The notes: generated by a model not told the origin, from the letters alone. Positions 35,847-46,955 are shown, counted from the stretch's first letter. The stretch is 64,000 bases of DNA from an uncultured Sphingomonadaceae bacterium (GCA_947501695.1 CANMWO010000001.1:1240001-1304000), one strand, 5' to 3'. Translations and numbers: made by a program.

Positions 35847-37808
35847 ATGGTTACGAAGAATGAGATGAAATCGCAGAAGTCATTTTTGCAAAGGTTGCGG
35901 TCGGATACCACCGGTAATACGATGGCGATGGCAGCAGCTGCGTTGTTTCCGATCGCCGGTCTGATTGGTGGTGGTGTTGATATTGGTCGCGGGTACATGG
36001 CCAAAGCACGCTTGCAGCAAGCCTGCGATGCTGGTGCTCTTGCCGGTCGCCGTTCGATGACGGGTGATACTATGTCCGCTTCTGACAAAGCCCAAGCGCG
36101 AACACTTTTCGATTTCAACTTTCCTGAAGGAACTTTTGGTACGGACCCGTTTCAACAGGTAGGTGGTCAAGACAATCCTCGCTTCGTTGACGGTGCTGAT
36201 CCGCGAACAGTTTACGGTTATGCCGAGACAACAATCCCGACTACTTTGATGAAAATTTTTGGCAATGATACCATGACGGTCAAAGCAAGCTGCACCAGTC
36301 AGCTCGACGTCGGTAATGTTGACATTATGATGGTGCTCGATGTCACCGGATCAATGGGCGGATCTCGTATCCAAGGACTCAGAGAAGCCGTCGAAGATTT
36401 TTATACTACACTTGGACCCGGCGGCGCGGATGGCTCGTCTTTAAACCAGATTCGCTATGGTTTTGTGCCCTATAGTGCCAACGTCAATGTTGGTGAACTT
36501 TTGTATAATGAGGACCCGACATGGCTTGTCGGCGGCACAGGCGATGAAGCGGACGACCGCTGGAGCTATCAAACCCGCCGCTCAACTTGGGAAATTTCAA
36601 CACCGGAACTTGGCGATCCAAAAAGTTCCGACGAAGTTGAAACTTTTGAAACGTGGACGTTTCTAGACGGACCAGAGTGTGTCAGTGGCTATGGTAACAA
36701 TGAAGGTGTTCCTGGATGGTTTAATCCCGCCAACTCGAACAACCCGATAGTAACATCAACCGACAACGGCGTTGAAACAACCATTGTTACCACCGAATAT
36801 GATTATGAAAGCTGGAATGGAAGCACAGATGCCCCACCAGCTGGTGCTGTTGGTAGTAGCTTTTGGGAGGATTGTGTCCGCAAAGTAACAACCACAACGG
36901 ACGTCTATGATACGCCTGTTCCTGAAACGGTCGATGTTTGGGAGACTGGTGCAGATAATTTTGCAGGCTGGGAATATGGCCGCTTTTCGCATGACGTTAG
37001 CGCTTATGTCGCATCAATTGATCCGTCTAATCCAGAGGCGCAACGCCCCACTTGGAATGGATTGCGAACCGACCGGTGGGACGGCTGTATAGAGGAGCGG
37101 GATACCGATTCGTCTATTGATGCTGCCACTACCGCAATTCCGGCTGGGGCTCTTGATCTCGATATTGATACAATTCCATCAGACACAGCATCGCGCTGGC
37201 GCCCTCATTGGCCTGAAATCAAGTATGAAGGCGTGAATAATTTAGCCTCGTCAGCTGCATGCCCTTCGGCTAAATCAAGAAGACTGGCCGAATATGCCTC
37301 TTTTGATGACGGCACGGCGAATGATCTCCAAAGCTATGTGGATAGTTTCGTGGCCAGCGGTACAACCAACCATACCATTGGTATGATATGGGGTGCCCGG
37401 TTGCTATCTGCAGAGGGACTATTCTCTGCGGTCAACTCCAATTCCGGCAACGGATTTCCAATTGGCCGTCATCTTGTCTTCATGACCGATGGTACGTTAA
37501 ATGTGAAAGAAGATGCCTATAACGTCTATGGCTTAAATATCCTGGATGGCCGCGTTGGACCGACGACATTATCAGAAACGGAAATAGAAGCCCGTCAGGC
37601 GCAACGTTTCCAGCTGATGTGTGATGCTGTGAAACTCAAAAATACAACAGTTTGGGTGGTACAATTTGGAGTGACCAGTGTCACGACCAACATGGCGAAC
37701 TGTGCGACCAGCCCAGATCATGCAGCGGCGGCAAGCGACAATGCTGCGCTGAAAGCGGCATTCAGCAACATCGCGCAGACCATTGGTGGATTGAGGTTGT
37801 CACAATGA
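35847..37808 (+). CDS. TadG-like pilus/secretion protein with VWA domain
   Basis: 653 residues. N-terminal Tad helix (MAMAAAALFPIAGLIGGGVDIG, residues 25-46) anchors the protein, followed by ALAGRR. The von Willebrand A domain starts at about residue 154 with the MIDAS variant MMVLDVTGSMG; a long insertion rich in aromatics, Thr and Asp at about 200-415 separates it from the C-terminal VWA part (GRHLVFMTDGTLN near 540). TadG is found with Flp/Tad pili. No cpaA-F or flp gene is present in the window, so assembly of a pilus from this locus is uncertain. Its TGA overlaps the next ATG. Confidence 0.82.
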   Translation: MVTKNEMKSQKSFLQRLRSDTTGNTMAMAAAALFPIAGLIGGGVDIGRGYMAKARLQQACDAGALAGRRSMTGDTMSASDKAQARTLFDFNFPEGTFGTDPFQQVGGQDNPRFVDGADPRTVYGYAETTIPTTLMKIFGNDTMTVKASCTSQLDVGNVDIMMVLDVTGSMGGSRIQGLREAVEDFYTTLGPGGADGSSLNQIRYGFVPYSANVNVGELLYNEDPTWLVGGTGDEADDRWSYQTRRSTWEISTPELGDPKSSDEVETFETWTFLDGPECVSGYGNNEGVPGWFNPANSNNPIVTSTDNGVETTIVTTEYDYESWNGSTDAPPAGAVGSSFWEDCVRKVTTTTDVYDTPVPETVDVWETGADNFAGWEYGRFSHDVSAYVASIDPSNPEAQRPTWNGLRTDRWDGCIEERDTDSSIDAATTAIPAGALDLDIDTIPSDTASRWRPHWPEIKYEGVNNLASSAACPSAKSRRLAEYASFDDGTANDLQSYVDSFVASGTTNHTIGMIWGARLLSAEGLFSAVNSNSGNGFPIGRHLVFMTDGTLNVKEDAYNVYGLNILDGRVGPTTLSETEIEARQAQRFQLMCDAVKLKNTTVWVVQFGVTSVTTNMANCATSPDHAAAASDNAALKAAFSNIAQTIGGLRLSQ

Positions 37809-38401
37809 TAAAACTAACGAAACTCATCCGCAGGCTTCGTAACAATGAGAAAGGTGCGACGCTAATGGAGTTCGGCTTGGTAGTCGGGCCGCTGATGATG
37901 ATATTATTGGGCATCATGGATCTCGGCTATCGCGGTTATCTTGATACGCTATCCAAATCGAAACTGCATGAGATTGCGCGTGAAGCAACAACGGGCGGAT
38001 TGTCCGTTGCACAGGTTACTACAGCCGTGGAAGATGGCTTGGAACCACTCCTCGTCAACGGCGCGACTGTTGATGTCGAAGTCGTTAGTTACTTTGATTT
38101 CACCAATGTCGGCAAACCGGAAAAAATAACGATCGACAATAATAGCGATGGCTCGCTCGACAGCGGTGATTGTTACCTGGATGGCAATGGCAACGACACG
38201 TTTGATGTCGATTACGGTAGAAGCGGCACCGGTGGACCAGATGATATTGTAAATTATACAATTACGGTCACTTCACCAAGGTTGTTTCCGTTGGCAAAAT
38301 TAATCGGCGGTGATCCAGAGATAGTCGTCACGAACAGCACCGCGCTCCGCAACCAGCCCTTTGGTGCCCAAAATACAATTCCGGAGATTTGTGAGCCATG
38401 A
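37805..38401 (+). CDS. TadE-family pseudopilin-like protein
   Basis: 198 residues from ATG 37805. Type-III-signal-like N-terminus with GATLMEFGLVVGPLMMILLG (E5-like Glu after the cleavage site) near residues 18-37. The middle carries the acidic insert GDCYLDGNGNDTFDVDYGRS near 116-135 that is common in this TadE group and looks Ca2+-binding. It starts inside the TadG stop (ATGA) and its stop overlaps the next gene start (ATGA), so the three genes form one coupled operon. An open frame going back to 37652 is a shadow of TadG. Confidence 0.85.
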   Translation: MIKLTKLIRRLRNNEKGATLMEFGLVVGPLMMILLGIMDLGYRGYLDTLSKSKLHEIAREATTGGLSVAQVTTAVEDGLEPLLVNGATVDVEVVSYFDFTNVGKPEKITIDNNSDGSLDSGDCYLDGNGNDTFDVDYGRSGTGGPDDIVNYTITVTSPRLFPLAKLIGGDPEIVVTNSTALRNQPFGAQNTIPEICEP

Positions 38402-39102
38402 TACATCATAAAATCGCGCCGATATCAGCGCTGCGCAACCTTGGAAAAAAGTTAACAAATCACCCGCTTGTCGAAGACAAAAGCGGTGTTGCCCTCATTG
38501 AATTCGCATTTACCGCGCCAATTATGCTGACAGTCGGGCTCACGGGTATGGAGACAGCCAATCTTGCAGTAGCTCATTTGCAAGTCAGCCAAGTCGCCAT
38601 GCTGGTCGCCGATAACGCATCGCGTGTTAGAGAATCGATTGACGAAGCTGATATTCGTGAAATTTTTACCGGTGCCGATCTGACCGGAAGAGCCATCGAC
38701 TTTTCTCCCAATGCACGGATTATTTTGTCTAATCTTGAGCATAATGGAGAGTCTGGATCAGATGAAGGACAATGGATTCGATGGCAGCGTTGCTATGGCG
38801 GGAATACAAACTATTCTTCATCCTATGGCGATGAGGGCGACGGCGAGGACGATTCTTCGCTATCTGCTGGCGTCGGTCCAGCAGGTAACAAAATTGCAGC
38901 CACGCCCGCAGCAGGAATCAATTTTGTGGAAGTTGTATATGATTACAAACCGCTGATTTCTGATCGTTTCTTCGGCAATATCATTATCCGCTATGAGAGC
39001 GCCTTTGTCGCACGCGAACGGGATGATCACGCGTTGAGAAACGCCAGTTCAATTTCGAGTTCTGACCTTTGGACATGTAACCGCTACGCAGTTGTCTCTT
39101 AA
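38398..39102 (+). CDS. TadE-like membrane-anchored protein, third gene of the tad-like trio
   Basis: 234 residues. The class-III leader helix is GVALIEFAFTAPIMLTVGL near residues 30-48 with Glu at the +5 position. The rest is a soluble domain with an acidic stretch (GDEGDGEDDSSLS) and a C-terminal VVYDYKPLISDRFFG typical of these proteins. Translation is coupled to the preceding gene by ATGA overlap. Its stop is two bases from the stop of convergent pdhB. Confidence 0.8.
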   Translation: MIHHKIAPISALRNLGKKLTNHPLVEDKSGVALIEFAFTAPIMLTVGLTGMETANLAVAHLQVSQVAMLVADNASRVRESIDEADIREIFTGADLTGRAIDFSPNARIILSNLEHNGESGSDEGQWIRWQRCYGGNTNYSSSYGDEGDGEDDSSLSAGVGPAGNKIAATPAAGINFVEVVYDYKPLISDRFFGNIIIRYESAFVARERDDHALRNASSISSSDLWTCNRYAVVS

Positions 39103-39104
39103 GC

Positions 39105-40472
39105 TTACCGGTAACAGACCTTCTTCGCCGCTGCGATGATACGTTCACTGTCAATCAGTGCCGCTTTTTCCAGATTGGCTGCATAAGGTAGCGGGACATC
39201 TTCGTTGGTGACCCGCACGACTGGCGCGTCGAGATCGTCAAAGCCCTGTTCCATGCAAACCGCCACGATCTCGCTGGCTATCGAACAAGTAGGCCAGCCT
39301 TCCTCGGCGACCACCAATCGGTTGGTTTTCTTCAAACTGTTCAGAACCGTTTCGGTATCGAGTGGCCGCAGTGTCCGTAGATCGATGACTTCAGCATCAA
39401 TCCCTTCCTCCGCCAACCTATCTGCAGCTTCCAACGACATTCCGACGCCAATCGAATAGCTCACGATCGTCACGTCGGCGCCTTCACGCATGATCCGCGC
39501 TTTCCCGATGGGCAGCGTATAATCGTCGATATCCGGGATTTCGAACGACCGGCCATAGATCAGTTCGTTTTCCAAGAAGACCACAGGGTCTGGACATTGG
39601 ATGGCCGCTTTCAACAAGCCTTTGGCGTCCGCGGCATCATAAGGCGCAATAACAATCAAGCCGGGAACACTGGCATACCAAGGTCCATAATTTTGACTAT
39701 GTTGTGCGCCCACACGGGATGCCGCGCCATTGGGACCGCGAAACACGATCGGGCACCGCATCTGGCCCCCCGACATATAGTTGGTTTTCGCCGCTGAGTT
39801 AATAATATGGTCAATCGCCTGCATCGCGAAATTAAAGGTCATGAATTCGACCACGGGTTTCAATCCACCCATAGCGGCACCAGCACCGATGCCAGCAAAA
39901 CCATGTTCGGTAATCGGTGTGTCAATGACACGCTTTCCACCAAATTCAGCAAGCAACCCTTGAGTTACTTTATAGGCCCCCTGATATTCCGCGACCTCTT
40001 CACCCATTACAAAGACGCGATCATCCTTGCGCATTTCCTCTGCCATCGCATCACGTAGGGCTTCACGGACAGTGATGTTGGTCATGGTCGTACCTTGCGG
40101 AACCGAGGGATCTTCGGCGCGAGAGACCGGAGCGGCTGAAGCGACTGGAGCGACTTCTGCTACTTCGGGCGTTGGCTCTGGTACAGCTGCTTTATGGACC
40201 GGTGCCGGCTTCGCAGCGGCTTCCTCTTCATCCTCTCCAGTCATTTCGGCAATCACCGCTCCAACAGCTACATTATCAGTGCCTTCGTCTATCAATATTT
40301 TGGAAATCACGCCCTCATCGACCGCTTCAAATTCCATGGTCGCCTTATCGGTTTCAATCTCCGCTAATATGTCACCGGAGCGAACTTCATCGCCCTCTTT
40401 GACTAGCCATTTGGCAAGAGTGCCTTCTTCCATGGTGGGCGACAATGCCGGCATTTTTAGTTCGATTGCCAT
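39105..40472 (-). CDS. pdhB: Pyruvate dehydrogenase E1 beta subunit with N-terminal lipoyl domain
   Basis: 455 residues. A lipoyl domain occupies residues 1-80 with the lipoylated Lys in [10 protein letters not shown] near residue 44, then an Ala/Pro/Glu linker to about 130, and the E1 beta domain (TPP-binding: [46 protein letters not shown]). The lipoyl-E1beta fusion is typical of alphaproteobacteria. The ATG at 40472 overlaps the pdhA stop by one base (TGATG); the E2 and E3 genes are not in the window. Confidence 0.93.
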   Translation of the reverse strand: MAIELKMPALSPTMEEGTLAKWLVKEGDEVRSGDILAEIETDKATMEFEAVDEGVISKILIDEGTDNVAVGAVIAEMTGEDEEEAAAKPAPVHKAAVPEPTPEVAEVAPVASAAPVSRAEDPSVPQGTTMTNITVREALRDAMAEEMRKDDRVFVMGEEVAEYQGAYKVTQGLLAEFGGKRVIDTPITEHGFAGIGAGAAMGGLKPVVEFMTFNFAMQAIDHIINSAAKTNYMSGGQMRCPIVFRGPNGAASRVGAQHSQNYGPWYASVPGLIVIAPYDAADAKGLLKAAIQCPDPVVFLENELIYGRSFEIPDIDDYTLPIGKARIMREGADVTIVSYSIGVGMSLEAADRLAEEGIDAEVIDLRTLRPLDTETVLNSLKKTNRLVVAEEGWPTCSIASEIVAVCMEQGFDDLDAPVVRVTNEDVPLPYAANLEKAALIDSERIIAAAKKVCYR

Positions 40473-41557
40473 CAATATTGCTCCACCAATACGTCAGTAT
40501 AAAGTTCAGCGGCTTCTGGTTCGGGAGATTCTTCGGCGAAATCAGCGGCCTCCATCACTGTTTTGCGAACCTTTTTATCCAGTGTTTTGAGGTCTTCCTC
40601 TTTCACGCCTTGCTTCACCAGCATGGCTTTCAATCGCTCAATCGGGTCAGACTTTTCACGGACATCCTGCACCTCGTCGCGGCTACGATATTTAGCGGGA
40701 TCGGACATGGAATGACCGCGATAGCGATAGGTCTTGAGTTCCATCAACACCGGGCCCTTTCCGGCCCGAACATATTTCAAGGCTTCTTCAACGGCGCCGC
40801 GCACCGCCAAGACATCCATCCCGTCGACCTGCATACCTGGGATACGGAAACTCTCGCCACGGCGGTAAAGCTGGTCTTCGGAGGAAGAGCGATTGACACT
40901 TGTGCCCATTGCATATTGGTTATTCTCAATCACGAAAATGACTGGCAACTTCCAAAGTTCCGCCATGTTGAAGCTTTCGTAAACCTGCCCTTGATTGGAC
41001 GCGCCATCTCCGAAATAGGCGAGACAGACACCACCATCTTCCTTATATTTGTGGCCGAAGGCGAGACCTGTACCGAGCGACACTTGCGCACCAACAATAC
41101 CGTGACCACCATAAAAGCCATGCTCGACAGAGAACATGTGCATCGAGCCACCCTTGCCTTTCGATATGCCGGAAGCCCGACCCGTCAGTTCCGCCATGAC
41201 AATGTTGGGATCGATGCCACAAGCAAGCATATGGCCATGGTCCCGGTAACCGGTAATCACGCTATCCTTGCCAGGTTGAATCGCAGATTGCAGTCCGGTG
41301 ACCACAGCTTCCTGACCGATATAGAGATGACAAAAACCGCCGATCAGGCCCAATCCATAAAGCTGCCCTGCCTTTTCCTCGAAACGCCGAATGAGCAGCA
41401 TCTGCTCATAAAATTCCATCAGCTCTGATTTGCTGGCCTTATACAGCGGTGTTTTCAACACTGCTGCTCGACTAGCTGTCTTTGCCGGAGCTTTTTTGGG
41501 CGCGGCTTTTGCTGGCGCCTTGGATTTCGATGGGGCTTTCTGGGGAGTTTTTGCCAC
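40472..41557 (-). CDS. pdhA: Pyruvate dehydrogenase E1 alpha subunit
   Basis: 361 residues. TPP-binding domain with [20 protein letters not shown] near 174-193 (GDG...N motif), MHMFS near 142, and the regulatory loop [16 protein letters not shown] near 275-290. It is preceded by an H1-like Lys/Ala/Pro-rich extension of 35 residues ([20 protein letters not shown]) not found in E. coli-type or Gram-positive enzymes. It decarboxylates pyruvate with PdhB and shares the operon. 109 bases separate it from the ftsB-like gene. Confidence 0.95.
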   Translation of the reverse strand: MAKTPQKAPSKSKAPAKAAPKKAPAKTASRAAVLKTPLYKASKSELMEFYEQMLLIRRFEEKAGQLYGLGLIGGFCHLYIGQEAVVTGLQSAIQPGKDSVITGYRDHGHMLACGIDPNIVMAELTGRASGISKGKGGSMHMFSVEHGFYGGHGIVGAQVSLGTGLAFGHKYKEDGGVCLAYFGDGASNQGQVYESFNMAELWKLPVIFVIENNQYAMGTSVNRSSSEDQLYRRGESFRIPGMQVDGMDVLAVRGAVEEALKYVRAGKGPVLMELKTYRYRGHSMSDPAKYRSRDEVQDVREKSDPIERLKAMLVKQGVKEEDLKTLDKKVRKTVMEAADFAEESPEPEAAELYTDVLVEQY

Positions 41558-41666
41558 GCTTGTCTTTTCCTGTTTTTCAGATGTGCAATACCATAAACAG
41601 ATAGGGCCAAATTCCCAAGCCTAATACGTTGGAAAACACACAAAAAACCAGATTGGTTCGATAAGT

Positions 41667-41978
41667 CTATTTTAGCGGAACGATAATCTCATCAGGGTGC
41701 ACAAAATTCCCCTCTTTCCGAAGCAATTCGCCAACCAGATCAGGATCAGCGCCATTAGGGTCAAGCAACCTAACTCGGTTCTTCAATGCATCCCGCTCCA
41801 CTTCGAGAGCCGCAAGCTCTACCTGTCGTTCTTGCAGCGACGTGCTATATTCGCCCCAAGCCAAAACACCGGTGGGTCCAAGCACTGCGTAACCCGCAAT
41901 TGCGAGCAATGTCAGTAGCGCAAAGCCGGGGCCCAGCGCCGCTTTGATCAATCCACCAATTTTCTCTTTCTGGGCCAT
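41667..41978 (-). CDS. FtsB/DivIC-family septum formation initiator
   Basis: 103 residues from ATG 41978 (AGAGAG upstream); a 16-codon extension is open. One membrane helix at about 10-32, then a leucine-rich coiled coil (ERQVELAALEVERDALKNRVRLLD) and a short C-terminal DEIIVPL segment. FtsB family members join FtsL and FtsQ in the divisome. The position between enolase and pdhA is the standard alphaproteobacterial location (eno-ftsB-pdhA). Confidence 0.85.
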   Translation of the reverse strand: MAQKEKIGGLIKAALGPGFALLTLLAIAGYAVLGPTGVLAWGEYSTSLQERQVELAALEVERDALKNRVRLLDPNGADPDLVGELLRKEGNFVHPDEIIVPLK

Positions 41979-42097
41979 ATTCTCTCTTGAATCAGAATAT
42001 TGATTCGCTGGCAAGCGCGTTAACACTTTTATTTCATGTAGGCTGCAAGAAGCCGCTGAAGCGCCTTGTATGAAGGCTCGTTATTGCAGGAACCATT

Positions 42098-43414
<1,317 letters not shown>

Positions 43415-43588
43415 TTATCGATATGATAGGCCTGTGGCAATCATCAGCTGCATAGAAGGTGGCTGCAATCAGGTAATTTGCCCTTGAATCATAAGGATTA
43501 GATACCATTTGATGTTAAGGGAAAGACCGATTGGCATGATTGTCAGTCACGCTAACTTGGCAAGGGTTTTGAGGAAGGAATTTTAAAC

Positions 43589-44140
43589 ATGGCCGCCGAT
43601 CAGGAAAAGAAACCAGCTGCTCGCAAAACACCAGCCAAGAAAACGGCTGCAAAAAAGCCAGCGACAAAACGCACCGCAGCAAAGAAGTCTACACCCGCCA
43701 AAGGGGTTAATGTTAAAAAGGCGACGAAGGCTAAACCGGCGGCCCCATTGAAAGGTGGCGCAACACGCGCAGCATCTTCAAAATCCGGTACGGATGCCAC
43801 GGCTGATCTGAAGGATCGCGCTATCAACAAGGCTCGTTCAACGGCCAATGATGGCAAAGCCAAAGCCGGTGAAGCGATTGGTACCTTAAGCGAGATGATT
43901 GAAAATAGCGCCAAGACCATCGATGAAAATGTTGGTGAGAAATATGGCGACTATGCGCGTTCTGCCGCCGATGCGGTCTCCTCCTTCGCTGAGAAGGTCA
44001 ACGCAAAAGATGTCGATACAATGGTCGAAGATGCGCGCGAATTCGTACGCAAAAAGCCGGCTGTTGCCATCGGGGCCGCGGCGGTGGTTGGCCTGATGAT
44101 TTCTCGCTTAATCAAGTCAGGGATGGATGATCGCAGTTAG
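43589..44140 (+). CDS. H1-like tail fused to a DUF883/YqjD-like membrane anchor
   Basis: 183 residues. The first 60 are a Lys/Ala/Pro-rich repeat region (AKKTAAKKPATKRTAAKKST), like histone H1 or bacterial HctA-type nucleoid proteins. The middle is an amphipathic helix, and the end (VDTMVEDAREFVRKKPAVAI...GLMISRLIKSG) is the DUF883/ElaB-YqjD C-terminus with a single hydrophobic anchor near residues 160-176. YqjD of E. coli anchors ribosomes at the inner membrane. A link of nucleic acid to the membrane is inferred. AGGAAGGAA lies just upstream of the ATG. First gene of a five-gene run. Confidence 0.75.
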   Translation: MAADQEKKPAARKTPAKKTAAKKPATKRTAAKKSTPAKGVNVKKATKAKPAAPLKGGATRAASSKSGTDATADLKDRAINKARSTANDGKAKAGEAIGTLSEMIENSAKTIDENVGEKYGDYARSAADAVSSFAEKVNAKDVDTMVEDAREFVRKKPAVAIGAAAVVGLMISRLIKSGMDDRS

Positions 44141-44181
44141 AGCGTGTATCGCCAAATCAGCTTGATCATGATGGGTGATGG

Positions 44182-44595
44182 ATGTTGGACAATAAGACTG
44201 TGATCGCCGAGGATCAGCCTTCACCTGAAGATAGTGGTGCTGAACCAACAGGTGCGGCTGCATCTGACGGCAAGGCGATAAAATTACAGATCAGCGATCT
44301 GATTGATGATGTCCGCACTCTGGCTGAAGCTGAACTTGAATATTATCGGGTGAAATTATCCGTCAATATGGCAGCGACCAAGACTGTTTTGCTTCTGTTC
44401 AGCGTCGCTATCATAGTGGGAATTACTGCCGCTGTGGCCCTAATATTGGGAATATTGTTGATATTATCGCATTATTGGGGACCAGTGGCGGCAACGGGCC
44501 TGTTGACCGGAAGCGCATTGCTTGTGACAATAGTCCTGCTGAACATGGCAATAAAACGGGCGCGCAAATTACCTCTGGATGAAAATGATCAATGA
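44182..44595 (+). CDS. Phage-holin/YqjE-like membrane protein
   Basis: 137 residues. A soluble N-terminus of 55 residues, then two hydrophobic helices at about 73-98 and 100-120 (TVLLLFSVAIIVGITAAVAL). The pattern ISDLIDDVRTLAEAELEYYRVK followed by two helices matches the YqjE/holin-X group. It is one of the usual companions of DUF883 proteins (yqjD-yqjE in E. coli). The stop overlaps the next ATG by four bases. Confidence 0.7.
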   Translation: MLDNKTVIAEDQPSPEDSGAEPTGAAASDGKAIKLQISDLIDDVRTLAEAELEYYRVKLSVNMAATKTVLLLFSVAIIVGITAAVALILGILLILSHYWGPVAATGLLTGSALLVTIVLLNMAIKRARKLPLDENDQ

Positions 44596-44918
44596 CCCAA
44601 AAAAATGACGATATATTCAAGCTGCGCAATCTAGCGATAGAGAAAGAACAAGCGCGAGAGAATGTGAAAGACGATATCTCCGAAACCAAAGAACGGTTGC
44701 GCCCTTCCAACCTGATCCAGGAAGCGAAAGACAAAGCAATAGAACGGGTTCAGAAAACTGGAGAAAGCGCCTTGCAGGGTGTGAAGGACAACCCCGGAAA
44801 GGTTGCCTCTATTGCGGCTGCGGCAGCTGTATTGGCACTGCGCAAACCTGTGACAAACTATCTCGCCAATCGCAATGCCGATAATGACGGTGATAATAAA
44901 AATGACCCTGAGGAATGA
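44592..44918 (+). CDS. DUF3618-like small membrane protein
   Basis: 108 residues. Acidic and basic helix at the front (KEQARENVKDDISETKERLR) followed by PSNLIQEAKDKAIERV and a short hydrophobic segment near 78-92 (VASIAAAAAVLALRKP). DUF3618 proteins occur next to YqjE-type genes. Coupled to the gene before by ATGA. Tail is Asp/Asn-rich. Confidence 0.65.
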   Translation: MTQKNDDIFKLRNLAIEKEQARENVKDDISETKERLRPSNLIQEAKDKAIERVQKTGESALQGVKDNPGKVASIAAAAAVLALRKPVTNYLANRNADNDGDNKNDPEE

Positions 44919-44921
44919 GCC

Positions 44922-45458
44922 ATGAGTAAACTATCCGATAATATTGAGAAAGCCCGCACGGCTTCCCGGGAACGGCTCGAGATCGCCAAAGAAAAAGCAG
45001 GCGAAGGCACTGGCATTGCATTGGAAAAAATGTCCGAGAGTAAACGACGTGCCACAGCCTTATTAGGCGATGGCAAAGCGAAAGCAGCGGACGGTGTGGC
45101 TGCCACCAAGCAGATGGCCAAAACGGCCGCCAGCAAATCGGAAGAAACAATTACCAAAAGTCCGCTCGCAGTCGTAGCCGGTGGCTTGGCGCTTGGCGCC
45201 TTGGTCGGCGCGTTGCTCCCAAAGAGTAAGGCGGAAACCAAATATGTCGGCGGTGCCGGTAAAAAGATCAATGAGACAGCCAAAAAAGCTTATGGCGCGG
45301 CCAAGGAAGCCGGGCAAGAGCAGATAGAAAATCTCGGCCTCGACAAAGACAGTGTTCAGGATCAAATCAAAGATCTGCTTGGCAAAGCCGCCGAAGCTGC
45401 TAAGAGCGCCGCCGAAGCCGCAGGTGATGCGGTGAAATCTGACAAATCAGGCAAGTAA
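44922..45458 (+). CDS. Helical, Lys/Ala-rich membrane-associated protein of unknown function
   Basis: 178 residues. Long helices rich in Ala, Lys and Glu surround one hydrophobic segment near 82-95 (LAVVAGGLALGALVGALLP). The C-terminal AAEAAKSAAEAAGDAV resembles LEA or apolipoprotein-type amphipathic helices. Such proteins often stabilise membranes during desiccation or osmotic stress; that is inference. The gene starts three bases after the preceding stop. Confidence 0.65.
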   Translation: MSKLSDNIEKARTASRERLEIAKEKAGEGTGIALEKMSESKRRATALLGDGKAKAADGVAATKQMAKTAASKSEETITKSPLAVVAGGLALGALVGALLPKSKAETKYVGGAGKKINETAKKAYGAAKEAGQEQIENLGLDKDSVQDQIKDLLGKAAEAAKSAAEAAGDAVKSDKSGK

Positions 45459-45477
45459 TCGAAAGAATGGGGCACGT

Positions 45478-45711
45478 ATGAGCGAGCGCAGCAAAATGCA
45501 TCTGGTAATGGGCGGACGAGTCAAGGATCCGCGCGGACTGGACTATGAAAATCTAAACCAGATTGATCTCGTAGGTGTTTATAATAGCTACGAAGAAGCA
45601 GAAGATGTCTGGCGCGCTAATGCTCAGCGTACCGTCGACGATGCCGAGATGAAATATGTCATCGTGCATTTGCACAAAATACTAGAACCAGAGCTGCCTG
45701 CTGAAGATTGA
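45478..45711 (+). CDS. DUF4170 domain protein
   Basis: 77 residues. HLVMGGRVKDPRG near 7-19 and EDVWRANAQRTVDDAEMKYV near 42-61 match the short DUF4170 family, conserved in alphaproteobacteria and of unknown function. It ends the stress-type cluster and is convergent with the rhomboid gene, nine bases apart. Confidence 0.72.
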   Translation: MSERSKMHLVMGGRVKDPRGLDYENLNQIDLVGVYNSYEEAEDVWRANAQRTVDDAEMKYVIVHLHKILEPELPAED

Positions 45712-45720
45712 TTTAGGCGA

Positions 45721-46362
45721 TTAGGCGTTCTTGAAACGCCATTGCAGCAATGGTCGAGTCAGAATCAGGCCAGCGACGAACCCGCCAATATGTGCAAAAA
45801 TCGCGATGCCGTTAAGGCTCCCGCGCGTTGCAATACCTATCATCAGCTGGATTCCAATCCAGGCGAGAGTCAGCCAAGCGATCCGCACAACATGGCCTGG
45901 AAACGGTCCAACTGGCTTGACTTCGTTACGGGCGAAAAGCAGCGCATAAGCTCCTAATATTGCAGATATCGCTCCGCTCGCTCCCACTACAGGAATGACG
46001 GATTGGCCGTTAAACGCAAATTCTGCCAAAGAAGCGGCATAAGCGCCAGCCACATAAAGCACCGCCATCAATTGCGGTCCGAGCGCCTGTTCAACAAATC
46101 GCCCGCAGAACATTAACATCAACATGTTGAACGCGATGTGCATCAATCCACCGTGCAAAAAGGCCGACGACATGGGCGTCAACCAAGCGGGCACCAATGT
46201 TCCGATTTCTTCCAGCGCGGGATATCCCTCGCCCAATCGGATCGGGAAAAAACCCCCGCGCAGGACTGCTTCATCCTGCCATCCGGAAATCCATAGCAAC
46301 AGAAAGATCACGACATTTACGATGATCAACCCGTTGGTCAGTTTTCCATTCGGCAAGTTCAT
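45721..46362 (-). CDS. Rhomboid intramembrane serine protease
   Basis: 213 residues, about six membrane helices. Catalytic Ser in VVGASGAISAILGAY near 128-133 and His in FAHIGGFVAGLI near 191 form the dyad; LHGGLMHIAFNML near 69-81 is the conserved helix 2 with its Asn. Cleaves transmembrane segments; substrates unknown. greA follows upstream on the same strand with six bases between, so they may be cotranscribed. Confidence 0.9.
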   Translation of the reverse strand: MNLPNGKLTNGLIIVNVVIFLLLWISGWQDEAVLRGGFFPIRLGEGYPALEEIGTLVPAWLTPMSSAFLHGGLMHIAFNMLMLMFCGRFVEQALGPQLMAVLYVAGAYAASLAEFAFNGQSVIPVVGASGAISAILGAYALLFARNEVKPVGPFPGHVVRIAWLTLAWIGIQLMIGIATRGSLNGIAIFAHIGGFVAGLILTRPLLQWRFKNA

Positions 46363-46368
46363 ATCAGA

Positions 46369-46842
46369 TCAGATAAACTCGATTTTTTCGAGGAGATAAA
46401 ATTTGTCGCCCGATGGCACAGTGACTTCAATCTCTTCGCCGACGCTACGACCAATGAACGCGCGGCCGATAGGGCTGTTATAGCTGATCTTGCCAACTTT
46501 CGCATCCGCTTCGGCTTGACCCACCAATTGATATTTCAATGGCTTGTCATCTTCGTCGAGCAAGGTCAGCGTTGCGCCAAACACAGCCTTGTCGCCTGAC
46601 AAGGTCTTGGGATCGATAACCTGAGCCCGGCTCAGCTTGTCCTCGATATCAGCGAGAGTCGCTTCAACCTGTCCCTGGCGCTCTTTCGCAGCGTGATATT
46701 CGGCATTTTCCGACAGATCACCATGGGCACGCGCTTCTTCAATCGCATCCACGATCAGCGGCCGCTCTTCTTTGAGCGCCTTTAGTTCGGCTTCCAACAT
46801 GGCATGGCCCTCGGCCAGCATCGGTACTTTTTCTACAGCCAT
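46369..46842 (-). CDS. greA: Transcription elongation factor GreA
   Basis: 157 residues. N-terminal coiled coil with the tip acidic pair ([20 protein letters not shown] near 39-58) that stimulates RNA cleavage by stalled RNA polymerase, and the C-terminal GreA/FKBP-like domain with [16 protein letters not shown] near 123-138. ATG at 46842. Position between rhomboid and carB is typical of sphingomonads. Confidence 0.95.
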   Translation of the reverse strand: MAVEKVPMLAEGHAMLEAELKALKEERPLIVDAIEEARAHGDLSENAEYHAAKERQGQVEATLADIEDKLSRAQVIDPKTLSGDKAVFGATLTLLDEDDKPLKYQLVGQAEADAKVGKISYNSPIGRAFIGRSVGEEIEVTVPSGDKFYLLEKIEFI

Positions 46843-46955
46843 TTTTGGCCTTTCTTCGTCAATTCACCGCAGTTTTTAGAGCTGCAGTGTCAAAAATAGT
46901 TTCCCGGCGCCCCTCCCTGTGAAGGCTCGCCCGCAGTGTGACAGATTGTCGGGGA

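Noticed and set aside
40445-41428. Long plus-strand frame over pdhA
   Set aside because: Exact antisense of pdhA, which has clear catalytic motifs; a compositional shadow.
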